Below are positions 1 through 7,780 of a DNA stretch of 28,753 nucleotides, in pieces. A model generated the notes under the pieces. That model was not told the origin of the DNA. It worked only from the letters and a program-made list of their open reading frames with translations, and made no database searches. A program made the translations under genes and the position numbers. The stretch's first letter is position 1. Each line of letters begins with the position of its first letter. Where the stretch lies: assembly GCA_003331685.1 (NCBI GenBank), contig QOPK01000006.1, forward strand, positions 1 through 28,753. The letters are read 5' to 3'. This stretch comes from Halieaceae bacterium (lineage in GTDB: Bacteria > Pseudomonadota > Gammaproteobacteria > Pseudomonadales > Halieaceae).

Positions 1-396
1 AGTGAAAGGGGGGTCTATAAATACAATGTCCCACGTGTCGCTGGTTCGCCGCAGATAGTGTTCTGCCATGTCGCAGCTCACAGTGCTGCACTCTGTTGCG
101 TCGAGAGTGTTGAGGTGATGGACCACGGTTGTGACCGCTTCCTGGTCAGCATCCACAAAGTCACAGTGCGCCGCGCCGCGGGACAGTGCTTCGATGCCCA
201 GCGCGCCGGAACCGGCAAACAAGTCGAGACACTTTGCAGCTTGAAGATGTGGCCCCAGCCAATTGAAGAGCGTCTCCCTAATCCGGTCTCCCGTGGGTCG
301 CAGGCCTGGCCGATCCGGAAACTGGAGTTTCCGCCCACGCCATCGTCCACCAATGACCCGGAGCTGGGGGGTAGCCTGTTTGGCGCCACGTCGCAT
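1..396 (-). CDS. rsmD: 16S rRNA (guanine-N2)-methyltransferase RsmD, 5' part (runs off the window)
   Basis: RsmD methylates G966 of 16S rRNA in the small ribosomal subunit using S-adenosylmethionine. The minus strand reads 132 codons from an ATG at 396 without a stop, so the C-terminus lies outside the window. The N-terminus has the basic RsmD opening (QLRVIGGRWRGRKLQFP), followed by RPTGDRIRETLFNWL, the SAM-binding motif LDLFAGSGALGIEALSRGA at about residues 60-78, and near the window edge the catalytic-type motif FIDPPF. An AGGAG ribosome-binding site lies about 6 bases before the ATG. It is divergent from ftsY, a common arrangement in gammaproteobacteria. Function is assigned from family motifs; start and identity look secure. 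Confidence 0.93.
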   Translation of the reverse strand, partial: MRRGAKQATPQLRVIGGRWRGRKLQFPDRPGLRPTGDRIRETLFNWLGPHLQAAKCLDLFAGSGALGIEALSRGAAHCDFVDADQEAVTTVVHHLNTLDATECSTVSCDMAEHYLRRTSDTWDIVFIDPPFT

Positions 397-483
397 GCTG
401 GCTCCTGTTTTTCTGGGTGCTAGACTGCCTGTGAATCAACGGTGCGTCAGTGTTATGCCACGCCCAACCGAGTCAGAGTGATC

Positions 484-1581
484 ATGAAGCTATTCAAACG
501 CCGCGCCAAGCCTGATGAGATCAAAACCGAGGCGCTTGCTGACGACGATAACCCAAGCACCCCACTGTCCACTGGCGATATTGCCTCGCGCTCAGAGCGG
601 GCAGCGGACGCTTCCTCTGGACCGGCAGGCGAGGCTGGAGGCGATGGGGCATCAGACACGGGTTCGAGTATTTTTGAGCGGTTGCGAATCGGACTCAGCC
701 GCAGCCGCGGGCAGTTGTCTGAGGGGCTTGCCAGTCTCGTATTGGGCAAAAAGCAATTGGACCCGGCACTCCTGGAGGCGCTTGAGGAACAGCTGATCAT
801 GGCCGACCTGGGGCTAGAGGCCACTGATCGGGTGTTGGATTCACTCCGCTTGCGACTTGGTCGCAGTGAGCTGTCTGCCGAGGATACGGTCATGTCGGCC
901 TTGAAGGAAACGCTCACCGAGCTACTGGCCGATCAGGAGTCTCCACTCAGCATCAAGGCGCATCAACCCTTTGTGATTCTGGTGGTGGGCGTGAATGGGG
1001 CCGGCAAGACGACGACCATTGGCAAGTTGGCGCACCGCTTCAAGCAACAGGGGCACAGCGTCATGCTGGCTGCCGGCGACACCTTCCGGGCGGCAGCAGT
1101 CGAGCAGCTGCAGGTTTGGGGCGAACGCAATGATGTGCCGGTGATTGCCCAGCACACAGGCGCCGATAGCGCTTCAGTTTTGTTTGACGCGTTGCAGGCG
1201 GCTATGGCTCGAGATGTGGATGTCCTGATCGCAGACACCGCGGGGCGGCTTCAGAACAAGTCCCACTTGATGGATGAGCTCAGTAAGGTAGTGCGAGTAA
1301 TGCGCAAACAGAACGAGAGTGTGCCCCACGAAACGCTGTTAGTGCTGGATGCGGGCACCGGCCAGAACGCGGTCTCTCAGGCGGTAGAGTTTGATCAGGC
1401 CGTCGGTATCACAGGTGTCGCGGTAACCAAGCTCGATGGCACCGCACGAGGCGGAGTGCTGTTCGCCATCGCACACAAGTTGAAGCGTCCAATACGTTTT
1501 ATTGGCGTGGGCGAGCAAGCCGATGACCTGCGTGACTTCAGTGCCCGGGACTTTGTTGATGCCCTGTTAGATGACGGCTAG
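484..1581 (+). CDS. ftsY: Signal recognition particle receptor FtsY
   Basis: FtsY is the SRP-receptor GTPase that docks SRP-ribosome-nascent-chain complexes at the inner membrane for co-translational insertion. I start it at the ATG at 484 (365 residues, opening MKLFKRRAK, a basic membrane-binding end) rather than an in-frame GTG at 442 that would add 14 unconserved residues. An acidic, Ser/Ala-rich A region covers about residues 10-65, then the helical N domain. The GTPase G domain shows P-loop GVNGAGKT (169-176), DTFRAAAVEQL, DTAGRLQ (from 251), TKLD (315-318) and the C-terminal GVGEQADDLRDF. It is shorter than E. coli FtsY because the acidic A region is reduced. It is followed after 12 bases by ftsE, the classic ftsY-ftsE-ftsX order. 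Confidence 0.97.
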   Translation: MKLFKRRAKPDEIKTEALADDDNPSTPLSTGDIASRSERAADASSGPAGEAGGDGASDTGSSIFERLRIGLSRSRGQLSEGLASLVLGKKQLDPALLEALEEQLIMADLGLEATDRVLDSLRLRLGRSELSAEDTVMSALKETLTELLADQESPLSIKAHQPFVILVVGVNGAGKTTTIGKLAHRFKQQGHSVMLAAGDTFRAAAVEQLQVWGERNDVPVIAQHTGADSASVLFDALQAAMARDVDVLIADTAGRLQNKSHLMDELSKVVRVMRKQNESVPHETLLVLDAGTGQNAVSQAVEFDQAVGITGVAVTKLDGTARGGVLFAIAHKLKRPIRFIGVGEQADDLRDFSARDFVDALLDDG

Positions 1582-1593
1582 GGAAGTGCGGCA

Positions 1594-2256
1594 GTGATTG
1601 AGTTTGAGCGGGTGAGTCGCCGTTTTGGTGATCTGGACGCGCTACGCAATCTCAATTTGACGATTGAGCGGGGAGAAATGGCCTTTCTGACCGGTCACTC
1701 GGGTGCGGGCAAGAGCACCTTGCTGCGCCTTCTATTATTGCTGGATCGGCCCAGTAGCGGAGACATCCGCGTGAATGGTGAGCCGACCAGCAAGATCCGG
1801 TCGCGCATGGTGCCGCGCTATCGCCGACGTTTCGGAGTGGTGTTTCAGGACCACAGGCTGCTCTTTGACCGCAGTGTGCACGACAATGTGGCGCTGCCTC
1901 TGGTAATGGCAGGGTTCTCCCCCGCCGACACCGCTCGCCGGGTGAGAGCCGCGCTGGACAAGGTGGGTCTGTTGTCCCATGAGCAGGCTAATCCCGCTGT
2001 GTTGTCCGGGGGGGAGCAGCAACGGGTAGGCATCGCGCGGGCGGTTGTCGCCAGGCCTGAATTCCTCATCGCCGATGAGCCAACGGGGAATCTGGATCCC
2101 CAGCTGTCTTCCGAGATCATGTCGTTATTTGAGGCATTCAATCAGGTGGGCGTAACGGTGCTGGTGGCGACCCACGATTTGCCGCTGATTTCCCGGCTCC
2201 GGCATCGGATCATCACACTTCAAGACGGGCGTCTTGCTGGCGCGCCGGTTGAATGA
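1594..2256 (+). CDS. ftsE: Cell division ATP-binding protein FtsE
   Basis: FtsE is the cytoplasmic ATPase of the FtsEX complex, which works at the division septum and controls periplasmic peptidoglycan hydrolase activation. The 220-residue protein has all ABC ATPase motifs: Walker [10 protein letters not shown] (34-42), Q-loop VVFQDHRLL, signature LSGGEQQR (from 137), Walker [13 protein letters not shown] (catalytic E162) and the H-loop ATHD. The start is GTG at 1594, preceded by a GGGAAG-type ribosome-binding site inside the ftsY end region. The last codons overlap the ftsX start by four bases (ATGA), implying coupled translation of ATPase and permease in equal amounts. Confidence 0.97.
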   Translation: MIEFERVSRRFGDLDALRNLNLTIERGEMAFLTGHSGAGKSTLLRLLLLLDRPSSGDIRVNGEPTSKIRSRMVPRYRRRFGVVFQDHRLLFDRSVHDNVALPLVMAGFSPADTARRVRAALDKVGLLSHEQANPAVLSGGEQQRVGIARAVVARPEFLIADEPTGNLDPQLSSEIMSLFEAFNQVGVTVLVATHDLPLISRLRHRIITLQDGRLAGAPVE

Positions 2257-3206
2257 GTTCGTCAGCGAGACAGACCAGGAAAGAATGGGGTCGAGTAGCG
2301 GCTTGGCGCTCGCAACATCAGGCTGCTGCCACCAGCAGCTGGCAAAAATTAATGGCCAGGCCCGCCGCAACAGGCATGGTCTGGCTCGTTGTGGCGATCT
2401 CACTGGCGCTGCCCGGCGCCATGCTGCTGACACTTGATAATTTGAGACCACTGATACCCGATCTGGAACGACCGGCGCAGGTATCGGTCATGTTGGACGG
2501 TGAGCTCGACCTCGAGCAGGCCGAGGCCCTGCAGCACGAATTGGGCACATGGGATGGCGTCGAAGACGTAACCTTGGTGCGTCGGGACGAGGCGTTGGTG
2601 GTATTTGGCGAGCAAACCGGATTGTCAGGCCTGCTGACATCGCTGGATCATAATCCGCTACCGCACGCGCTACTGGTGTCACCTGCAGCACCCCGCACCA
2701 ACATGGCGCTCAGCCAGCTGGTTAAAGCAATCGACGATCTGTCAGGCGTGGACAGGGCCATTGTCGACAATCAGTGGATGAGCCGCCTCGACCAGGCTCT
2801 TCTCGCAACAGAGCGCTGGGGTCTCGCTTTGGGTGCTGCCATGGTGCTCGGCGCGATTCTTGCGCTGGCCAATACGCTGCACTTTGCGATCGATGCCCGG
2901 CGCGAGGAAATTTTGGTGTTGCGCGTGATCGGCGGCTCCCCGGGTTTTATCCGCAGGCCTTTTCTATATACGGGTTTATATTTTGGTGCAGGCGGCGGGG
3001 TACTCGCCGGGCTGATGTTGTGGGTGTTGAGCCTCTGGATTGCAGGCCCTGTCAACGCGTTATTTGCCCTGTACGGCAGTCCTGGCCAGATTCAGAGCCC
3101 GGGCGCCGGGTACCCGTCAGCACTGATTGCGCTAGGCGCAGGTCTGGGCTGGTTGACCTCTTGGACCGCTTCAGCACGCTATTTCAGCCGCCTTGACGCG
3201 CCGTGA
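2253..3206 (+). CDS. ftsX: Cell division permease FtsX
   Basis: FtsX is the membrane partner of FtsE; its periplasmic loop recruits and activates the EnvC/amidase system in characterised gammaproteobacteria. The 317-residue product has a short Arg/Gln-rich cytoplasmic start, a first membrane segment around residues 44-65 (VWLVVAISLALPGAMLL), a periplasmic domain with the typical NPLPHALLV stretch, and three C-terminal membrane segments (about 195-215, 240-265 and 290-305). The cytoplasmic motif before the third segment (RREEILVLRVIGGSPGFIRRP) matches the FtsX permease family. It starts in the ATGA overlap with ftsE. The cytoplasmic N-terminal tail is shorter than in E. coli. Downstream, 38 bases separate the stop from the CIRCE operator of rpoH. 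Confidence 0.96.
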   Translation: MSSSARQTRKEWGRVAAWRSQHQAAATSSWQKLMARPAATGMVWLVVAISLALPGAMLLTLDNLRPLIPDLERPAQVSVMLDGELDLEQAEALQHELGTWDGVEDVTLVRRDEALVVFGEQTGLSGLLTSLDHNPLPHALLVSPAAPRTNMALSQLVKAIDDLSGVDRAIVDNQWMSRLDQALLATERWGLALGAAMVLGAILALANTLHFAIDARREEILVLRVIGGSPGFIRRPFLYTGLYFGAGGGVLAGLMLWVLSLWIAGPVNALFALYGSPGQIQSPGAGYPSALIALGAGLGWLTSWTASARYFSRLDAP

Positions 3207-3244
3207 GTGCCGCTAAGGCGCTGAAATTTGGTATTTTTCAGGGT

Positions 3245-3271
3245 TTAGCACTCTGCATTGGAGAGTGCTAA
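3245..3271 (+). promoter_or_regulatory. Perfect CIRCE operator (HrcA-binding site) in front of rpoH
   Basis: The 27-base element is TTAGCACTC, nine bases, GAGTGCTAA. Both 9-base arms match the textbook CIRCE consensus exactly and the spacer has the exact consensus length. CIRCE is the binding site of the heat-inducible repressor HrcA and usually precedes groES-groEL or hrcA-grpE-dnaK. Here it ends 35 bases before the rpoH ATG and overlaps the only credible promoter of that gene. The site itself is seen directly; repression by HrcA is inferred, and hrcA is not in this window. Confidence 0.93.
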
Positions 3272-3274
3272 AAT
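3245..3274 (+). promoter_or_regulatory. Putative sigma-70 promoter of rpoH, overlapping CIRCE
   Basis: A -35 like TTAGCA (3245-3250, four of six consensus bases) and a -10 TAAAAT (3269-3274, five of six) are separated by 18 bases. The -35 is the left CIRCE arm and the -10 begins in the right arm, so bound HrcA would cover the promoter. Transcription would begin near 3281, leaving a leader of about 25 bases with a GGAGG ribosome-binding site at 3294-3298. Confidence 0.6.
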
Positions 3275-3306
3275 ACGCGCCCGCGAGCCGTTTGGAGGCG
3301 ACTGAC

Positions 3307-4182
3307 ATGACCGACACAATGCGTGCACTGGCGCTGCCCAATAGTGCAGTGCTGAATATGGCGCCAGGCGCCAATTTGCCCGCCTATGTTCAGGCGGTGA
3401 GCAGCATTGCCGTGCTGTCCGCAGAGCGGGAGCGCGAGCTGGCAGAGCGCCTGTTTTATGAGGAATGCGTTGATTCGGCGAGAGAGCTGGTGCTCGCGCA
3501 TCTTCGGTTCGTCGTACACATCGCCCGCAGTTATTCCGGTTACGGTTTGGCTGAGGCTGATTTGATCCAAGAGGGCAACGTTGGCCTCATGAAGGCAGTA
3601 AAGCGTTTTGACCCGAACAAAGGCGTGCGACTGGTCTCCTTTGCAGTGCACTGGATCAAGGCCGAGATGCATGAATACATCCTCCGCAACTGGCGCATTG
3701 TCAAAGTCGCGACGACCAAGGCTCAACGAAAGCTGTTTTTTAATCTCCGTAGCCAGAAAAAAGCGCTGGGGTGGCTGTCAGCTGAGGAAACCCGAGCTAT
3801 CGCCGCTGACCTCGGCGTTGATGAGGCAGAGGTCACGCGTATGGAGGGTCGTTTGGCCAGCCGGGATGTGGCCTTCGATGCGCCGACTGACAGTGATGAA
3901 GACGATGCCTGGCAGGCGCCACAGTATTTTCTGACAGACGGTCAGGCGGATCCTGGTCAGCTGGTCGAGGCGGAGAACTTTGCAGAAGACAGCTCGGCGC
4001 GACTGCAGGTTGCGCTGAAAGAGTTGGATGCGCGAAGCCGCGATATTCTCGAACGTCGCTGGCTGGCAGATGATAAGCCTACCCTCCACGAGCTGGCGAC
4101 GGAGTATGAGGTGTCGGCTGAACGCATTCGGCAGCTGGAAGCCAACGCGATGAAAAAACTGCGCACCGCCATGGTCGCGTAG
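3307..4182 (+). CDS. rpoH: RNA polymerase heat-shock sigma factor RpoH (sigma-32)
   Basis: RpoH directs RNA polymerase to heat-shock promoters (chaperones, proteases). The start is the ATG at 3307, eight bases after GGAGG; a GTG at 3265 lies inside CIRCE and is rejected. The 291-residue protein has region 1.2/2.1 (LAHLRFVVHIARSYSGYG), region 2.2-2.4 (DLIQEGNVGLMKAVKRFD at 85-102, then FAVHWIKAEMHEYILRNWRI), the RpoH box QRKLFFNLR (140-148) that separates RpoH from other sigma-70 proteins, and a region 4 helix-turn-helix near the C-terminus (TLHELATEYEVSAERIRQLE). Length is normal for the family (E. coli 284). It follows ftsX as in E. coli and Pseudomonas but carries its own CIRCE-covered promoter. 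Confidence 0.97.
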   Translation: MTDTMRALALPNSAVLNMAPGANLPAYVQAVSSIAVLSAERERELAERLFYEECVDSARELVLAHLRFVVHIARSYSGYGLAEADLIQEGNVGLMKAVKRFDPNKGVRLVSFAVHWIKAEMHEYILRNWRIVKVATTKAQRKLFFNLRSQKKALGWLSAEETRAIAADLGVDEAEVTRMEGRLASRDVAFDAPTDSDEDDAWQAPQYFLTDGQADPGQLVEAENFAEDSSARLQVALKELDARSRDILERRWLADDKPTLHELATEYEVSAERIRQLEANAMKKLRTAMVA

Positions 4183-4221
4183 CCACGACCTGACAGATTT
4201 ATCTCGCCTCAACCTGACGCC

Positions 4222-4920
4222 GTGGGATCCTCCGAGCCCCCGCTGACCCGTCGTATTCGCAGCTTTGTGATGCGTGCTGGCAGGATGACGTCCGCTCAGG
4301 AGCGTGGCTGGCAAGACGGATTTCCGGGCTTTGGTCTCACGCTGCAGGCGGGGCAGCTCGACTGGGACCAGAGCTTTGGCTTTGCAGGTCGACGCATTGT
4401 TGAAATTGGCTTTGGCATGGGCGATAGCCTGCTACAGATGGCACAGGCCGACCCCGCCGCTCAGTTTATTGGTATAGAAGTTCACCGGCCGGGTGTCGGC
4501 AGACTGTTATCTCAACTTCTAGTCTCTGAAACCCGAAACCTACGCGTTTATGCCGAGGATGCCGTGGAGGTGATGGAGCGGTGTCTGGCACCGAATACAG
4601 TGGACGCCATCCACATTTTCTTTCCCGACCCCTGGCATAAAAAGCGCCACCACAAGCGGCGGCTTATTCAGCCTAGGCTGGTTCACAATCTGGCGACCCT
4701 CTTGAGGACAGATGGCTATCTGCACCTCGCCACCGATTGGGTGCCTTATGCCGAGCACATGTTTGAAGTGCTCGATGCCGAGCCGCTCCTTGTGAACGCG
4801 GCAGGCGAGCTGGCCACTGCGGTGCCTCGACCGGACTACCGACCCCCCACCAAATTTGAGACGCGCGGCGAACGGTTGGGACATGTCGTGCAAGACCTGA
4901 TTTATCATAAGCGTCGGTGA
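4222..4920 (+). CDS. trmB: tRNA (guanine-N7)-methyltransferase TrmB
   Basis: TrmB makes m7G46 in the variable loop of tRNAs with SAM as donor. The 232-residue protein opens with the family's RRIRSFVMRAGRMTSAQ stretch. It has the SAM-binding motif EIGFGMGDSLLQMA (from residue 61), GIEVHRPGVG, the highly conserved FFPDPWHKKRHHKRRL, ATDWVPYAEHM, and the C-terminal TKFETRGERLGH. The only start that keeps the conserved N-terminal RRIRSF is the GTG at 4222; no clear Shine-Dalgarno is seen, and the ATG at 4270 would cut into the conserved motif. It lies 39 bases after rpoH in the same direction and is convergent with hemW. No good intrinsic terminator is visible in the 90 bases between them. Confidence 0.95.
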   Translation: MGSSEPPLTRRIRSFVMRAGRMTSAQERGWQDGFPGFGLTLQAGQLDWDQSFGFAGRRIVEIGFGMGDSLLQMAQADPAAQFIGIEVHRPGVGRLLSQLLVSETRNLRVYAEDAVEVMERCLAPNTVDAIHIFFPDPWHKKRHHKRRLIQPRLVHNLATLLRTDGYLHLATDWVPYAEHMFEVLDAEPLLVNAAGELATAVPRPDYRPPTKFETRGERLGHVVQDLIYHKRR

Positions 4921-5010
4921 CGCTACAGCTACGCCTCATCTTGGCTTGCTACTGACCCGCTGCCCCAGTGTCTTGATGTCGCCTTGATCTATCGCCCTTT
5001 GCGGGGCCGG

Positions 5011-6165
5011 CTATAGAAAGGTTTCGATGACGCTATCTAAAAACTGATACCCCAGCCGCGTCGTCACAAATCGACCGGTGCCAGGTGCTTCCAGCCAGCC
5101 ACGGGATACGGCCGTCTCTGCCGCGGCGGTCAGCTGGTCGACAGCACTGCCCGTCGTTTGTGTGAAGTGAGCGACCGGCACGCCCGATCTGAGCCGTAAC
5201 GTATTCATAGCGAATTCGGTGATCTTCTCCGCAGGGGGAATCGCGACACCCTGCGGCGGTGACAGGAACGACGAAGTCGTTTCGGCAAGATAGTCTGCGG
5301 GTGCCCGGGTGCGCTGGGTGCGAATAATGGTGCCATCCGACAGGGAGATCTTTCCGTGGGCGCCTGCTCCCAGCCCTATGTAATCGCCAAAGCGCCAGTA
5401 GTTCAGGTTGTGCCGGCTTTCTTCTCCTTCTCGGCTAAACGCAGACACTTCGTATTGATGAAGCCCTGCGTCAGCGAGAACGACTTCGCCCGCCTGCTGG
5501 ATCGATTCCAATGCGCTCTCGTCTGGAAGAGCCGGTGGGCTCGACCAGAAGCGGGTGTTGCGCTCGATCGTCAGCTGGTACCAGGAGATATGGCCAGCGC
5601 TTCTGCCCACTGCCTCCGTGAGGTCTGACGCTGCCGATTGCGCGTCCTGCCCCGGCAATCCATGCATCAGATCAATATTCCACCGCTGGAAGCCGGCCGC
5701 GGCGGCCATGTCCAGTGCGTGGCGAGCGTCGTCGCCTGAGTGAATCCGCCCCAAGGTCTTGAGCGCGCGGTCGTCAAAACTTTGTACACCAATGCTAAGC
5801 CGGTTCACGCCAGCCGCGTGGTACTTGGCGAACCGGTCGCGCTCAGCGCTGCCGGGATTACTTTCTAGCGTGATCTCAACATCGCGGGGCAGGTTTGCCC
5901 TAATTGATATCCCCTCGATGAGCGAGCCAAGCCAGTGACCCTCAAACAAGCTGGGTGTGCCGCCGCCAATAAAAATAGAGTGGATAGGTCGGTCGTGCCA
6001 CCACCCCTGCTGGCTGTCGAGATCAGCCAGAAGGGCTTCGACGTAGGGTTGTTGTAGGGAATCTGTAAAGCCTTCGTGGCTGTTGAAGTCGCAATAGGGG
6101 CATTTGCGGGTGCACCAGGGCAAATGAATATAGAGCGAAAGCGGCACCGCCTGTGGATTGATCAT
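5011..6165 (-). CDS. hemW: Radical SAM heme chaperone HemW
   Basis: HemW is a radical-SAM family protein that binds heme and delivers it to membrane proteins; it was long mislabelled an oxygen-independent coproporphyrinogen III oxidase. The 384-residue protein shows the 4Fe-4S cluster motif CxxxCxxC (C18, C22, C25, in WCTRKCPYCDFNSH), GGGTPS (67-72) for SAM binding, the ESNPGS and VNRLSIGVQSFDD motifs, and a C-terminal HemN_C region. True HemN has an extra N-terminal extension and a fourth cysteine right after the cluster (CxxxCxxCxC); here the residue after C25 is D and then F, as in HemW. The ATG overlaps the rdgB stop by four bases (ATGA). It is the last gene of the yggS-to-hemW run. Confidence 0.94.
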   Translation of the reverse strand: MINPQAVPLSLYIHLPWCTRKCPYCDFNSHEGFTDSLQQPYVEALLADLDSQQGWWHDRPIHSIFIGGGTPSLFEGHWLGSLIEGISIRANLPRDVEITLESNPGSAERDRFAKYHAAGVNRLSIGVQSFDDRALKTLGRIHSGDDARHALDMAAAAGFQRWNIDLMHGLPGQDAQSAASDLTEAVGRSAGHISWYQLTIERNTRFWSSPPALPDESALESIQQAGEVVLADAGLHQYEVSAFSREGEESRHNLNYWRFGDYIGLGAGAHGKISLSDGTIIRTQRTRAPADYLAETTSSFLSPPQGVAIPPAEKITEFAMNTLRLRSGVPVAHFTQTTGSAVDQLTAAAETAVSRGWLEAPGTGRFVTTRLGYQFLDSVIETFL

Positions 6166-6758
6166 GCTTCCAGTTGTGTCAGTAACTGTTGAACAGCCAG
6201 TGCGCGGTGACTAACGCGATTTTTTTCCTCTGCTGACAGCTCGGCGGCATGCTGTTCATAGCCATCTGCCACAAACAGGGGGTCATAGCCAAAGCCTCCG
6301 GCGCCACGGGGTGCGGTAGCGATGCGCCCGTACCATCGTCCCTCAGCAATGAGGGGGGTGGGATCGTCCGCATGTTCCAGTAACACTAGCACTGCAACGT
6401 AGAAGGCTGTCCGATCCTCAGCCTCAAGTGTTGCCATGTTTTCCAGTAGCAGTGCGTTATTGGCCGCGTCGTCGCCTCCGGAGTAGCGCGCTGATCGGAG
6501 TCCGGGCGCACCCCCAAGAGCGGGCACAACCAGTCCAGAGTCATCGGCCAGCGCGGCAAAGCGGGTCTGCGCACAGGCATGACGGGCTTTGATCAATGCG
6601 TTTTCGACAAAGGTACTGCCTGTCTCTTCCGCGTCGCCTACACCCAGCTCCTCTTGGGGGCATACCTGCCATTGGCTTCCCAGCACTGCCTGAAACTCAC
6701 GGATTTTGCCTGGGTTGTGGCTGGCAATGATCAAGCGAGGTCGTGCGTCGTCGGACAT
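6162..6758 (-). CDS. rdgB: dITP/XTP pyrophosphatase (RdgB/HAM1 family)
   Basis: RdgB hydrolyses non-canonical purine nucleotides (dITP, ITP, XTP) to monophosphates and cleans the nucleotide pool. The 198-residue product carries the HAM1 motifs in order: IASHNPGKIREF (11-22), TGSTFVENALIKARHAC (47-62), the metal-binding ADDSGL (71-76), GAPGLRSARYSG, GGFGYDPLF and the C-terminal VSHRALAV. Length is typical (E. coli 197). The stop overlaps the hemW start, and the gap to the upstream DUF4426 gene is three bases. The pairing of rdgB with hemW is widely conserved. Confidence 0.96.
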   Translation of the reverse strand: MSDDARPRLIIASHNPGKIREFQAVLGSQWQVCPQEELGVGDAEETGSTFVENALIKARHACAQTRFAALADDSGLVVPALGGAPGLRSARYSGGDDAANNALLLENMATLEAEDRTAFYVAVLVLLEHADDPTPLIAEGRWYGRIATAPRGAGGFGYDPLFVADGYEQHAAELSAEEKNRVSHRALAVQQLLTQLEA

Positions 6759-6761
6759 CGC

Positions 6762-7241
6762 TCAGCTCTGGCGCCACAGTTGCACTTTCATTTTGTGCTC
6801 GAAAGCCGAGGCAGCGCCGTCCGGCTGAAAGGTGAACTCGAAAAACCGGTATTCCCGATCCAGAAATTCAAACGGCACGATGTAATACGTGGCACGGCCC
6901 TCGCGAATCTCTTTGACCCGCATGTCACCACCTGTGATCAAGTCCCAGGTGCGCCCCTCGATTTTCATCGGCCGACCCGCGATGTCTCCGGCGTCGGCAT
7001 CGCGGACCGACAGTGTCAGGATAGCCTTGTCTGACCCGCGCGCAATGCCGTATTCGGCAGCGACTTCTGGCGAAAGAAAAGTGGTGTAAACAATGCTGTG
7101 GTGCAGCTCGAACTGTTCGTATCGCGTCGACTGCTGTGCCGCGGCTGGCAGTACCCAGCACGCCAGCAGCAGTCCGGCAATCAGGTGCCAGAGCGGCGGA
7201 TGCGATAGATCGCGCTGGTGGCAAACAGGTTCGGGAACCAT
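6762..7241 (-). CDS. Secreted DUF4426-family protein
   Basis: This matches the DUF4426 family, which in gammaproteobacteria commonly sits between metW and rdgB; its role is unknown. From the ATG at 7241 it has 159 residues: a charged start ([11 protein letters not shown]), a hydrophobic stretch ([13 protein letters not shown]) and an AAAQ junction that looks like a signal peptidase I site, giving a mature domain of about 125 residues beginning QQSTRYEQFELHHS. The mature part is predicted to be beta-rich (IEGRTWDLITGGD, YYIVPFEFLDREYRFFEF). The reading frame is open up to 7313, but 7241 is the only ATG that gives a normal signal peptide. It overlaps the metW 3' end by 61 bases, so the start is less certain than the rest. 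Confidence 0.8.
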   Translation of the reverse strand: MVPEPVCHQRDLSHPPLWHLIAGLLLACWVLPAAAQQSTRYEQFELHHSIVYTTFLSPEVAAEYGIARGSDKAILTLSVRDADAGDIAGRPMKIEGRTWDLITGGDMRVKEIREGRATYYIVPFEFLDREYRFFEFTFQPDGAASAFEHKMKVQLWRQS

Positions 7242-7780
7242 TTGTCCAACGGGCGCTGAGCGGCCCCGGCAATGGTCGCTCGCTCGATGATGTGGATATT
7301 TAGTTCTGAACACAGCGACTCAAAGTCCTTGACGGTGCAAAAGTGGATGTTGGGGGTGTCGTACCAGTGCCGCGGCATGGCCCGAGACATGGGCATGCGT
7401 CCTTTCAATCCCAGGTGCAGGCGGCACAGCCAATGTCCAAAATTGGGGAAGGACACAATGGCCTCATCACCAATATCGACCATACGCTGCAGCGCGATAT
7501 GCGGATGTGTCAGCTCTTGCAGGGCATGCGCCAACACGACGACATCGAATCCGTTGGTCGAGAAGCAATGCAGGCCGTCGTTGATATCTTCCTGAATGAC
7601 ATCCAGCCCCTTGCTAACTGACGCGATGAGATTGTTGGGGTCGATATCCACGCCAACACCACTGGCGTCCCGTTTGTCCCGCAGGCGCGCTAGGAAGGCG
7701 CCATCTCCGCAGCCGAGATCCAGCACACGGCTACCCGGTGTAATCCAGTCGAGTACGGTGTTCAGATCCAATCGCGTCAT
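7181..7780 (-). CDS. metW: Methionine biosynthesis protein MetW
   Basis: MetW is a class I methyltransferase-fold protein encoded with metX in many proteobacteria; it is reported to be required together with MetX for homoserine acylation, though its chemistry is not settled. The 199-residue protein has motif [13 protein letters not shown] (19-30), the acidic post-I loop VDIDPNN and the family's VSFPNFGHW and [11 protein letters not shown] stretches. I use the ATG at 7780, which overlaps the metX stop in an ATGA tetranucleotide, rather than the ATG at 7804. The 3' end overlaps the start of the DUF4426 gene. Confidence 0.95.
   Translation of the reverse strand: MTRLDLNTVLDWITPGSRVLDLGCGDGAFLARLRDKRDASGVGVDIDPNNLIASVSKGLDVIQEDINDGLHCFSTNGFDVVVLAHALQELTHPHIALQRMVDIGDEAIVSFPNFGHWLCRLHLGLKGRMPMSRAMPRHWYDTPNIHFCTVKDFESLCSELNIHIIERATIAGAAQRPLDKWFPNLFATSAIYRIRRSGT

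Noticed and set aside
78..389. Minus-strand ORF of 103 codons at the left end
   Set aside because: It is a shadow frame of rsmD, whose true frame from 396 shows the methyltransferase motifs.
3265..3306. Longer RpoH starting at GTG 3265
   Set aside because: That codon lies inside the CIRCE right arm, upstream of the predicted transcription start; the ATG at 3307 has a well-placed GGAGG.
4921..5010. Terminator between convergent trmB and hemW
   Set aside because: Only a 4-bp GCCC/GGGC stem without a T run is visible.
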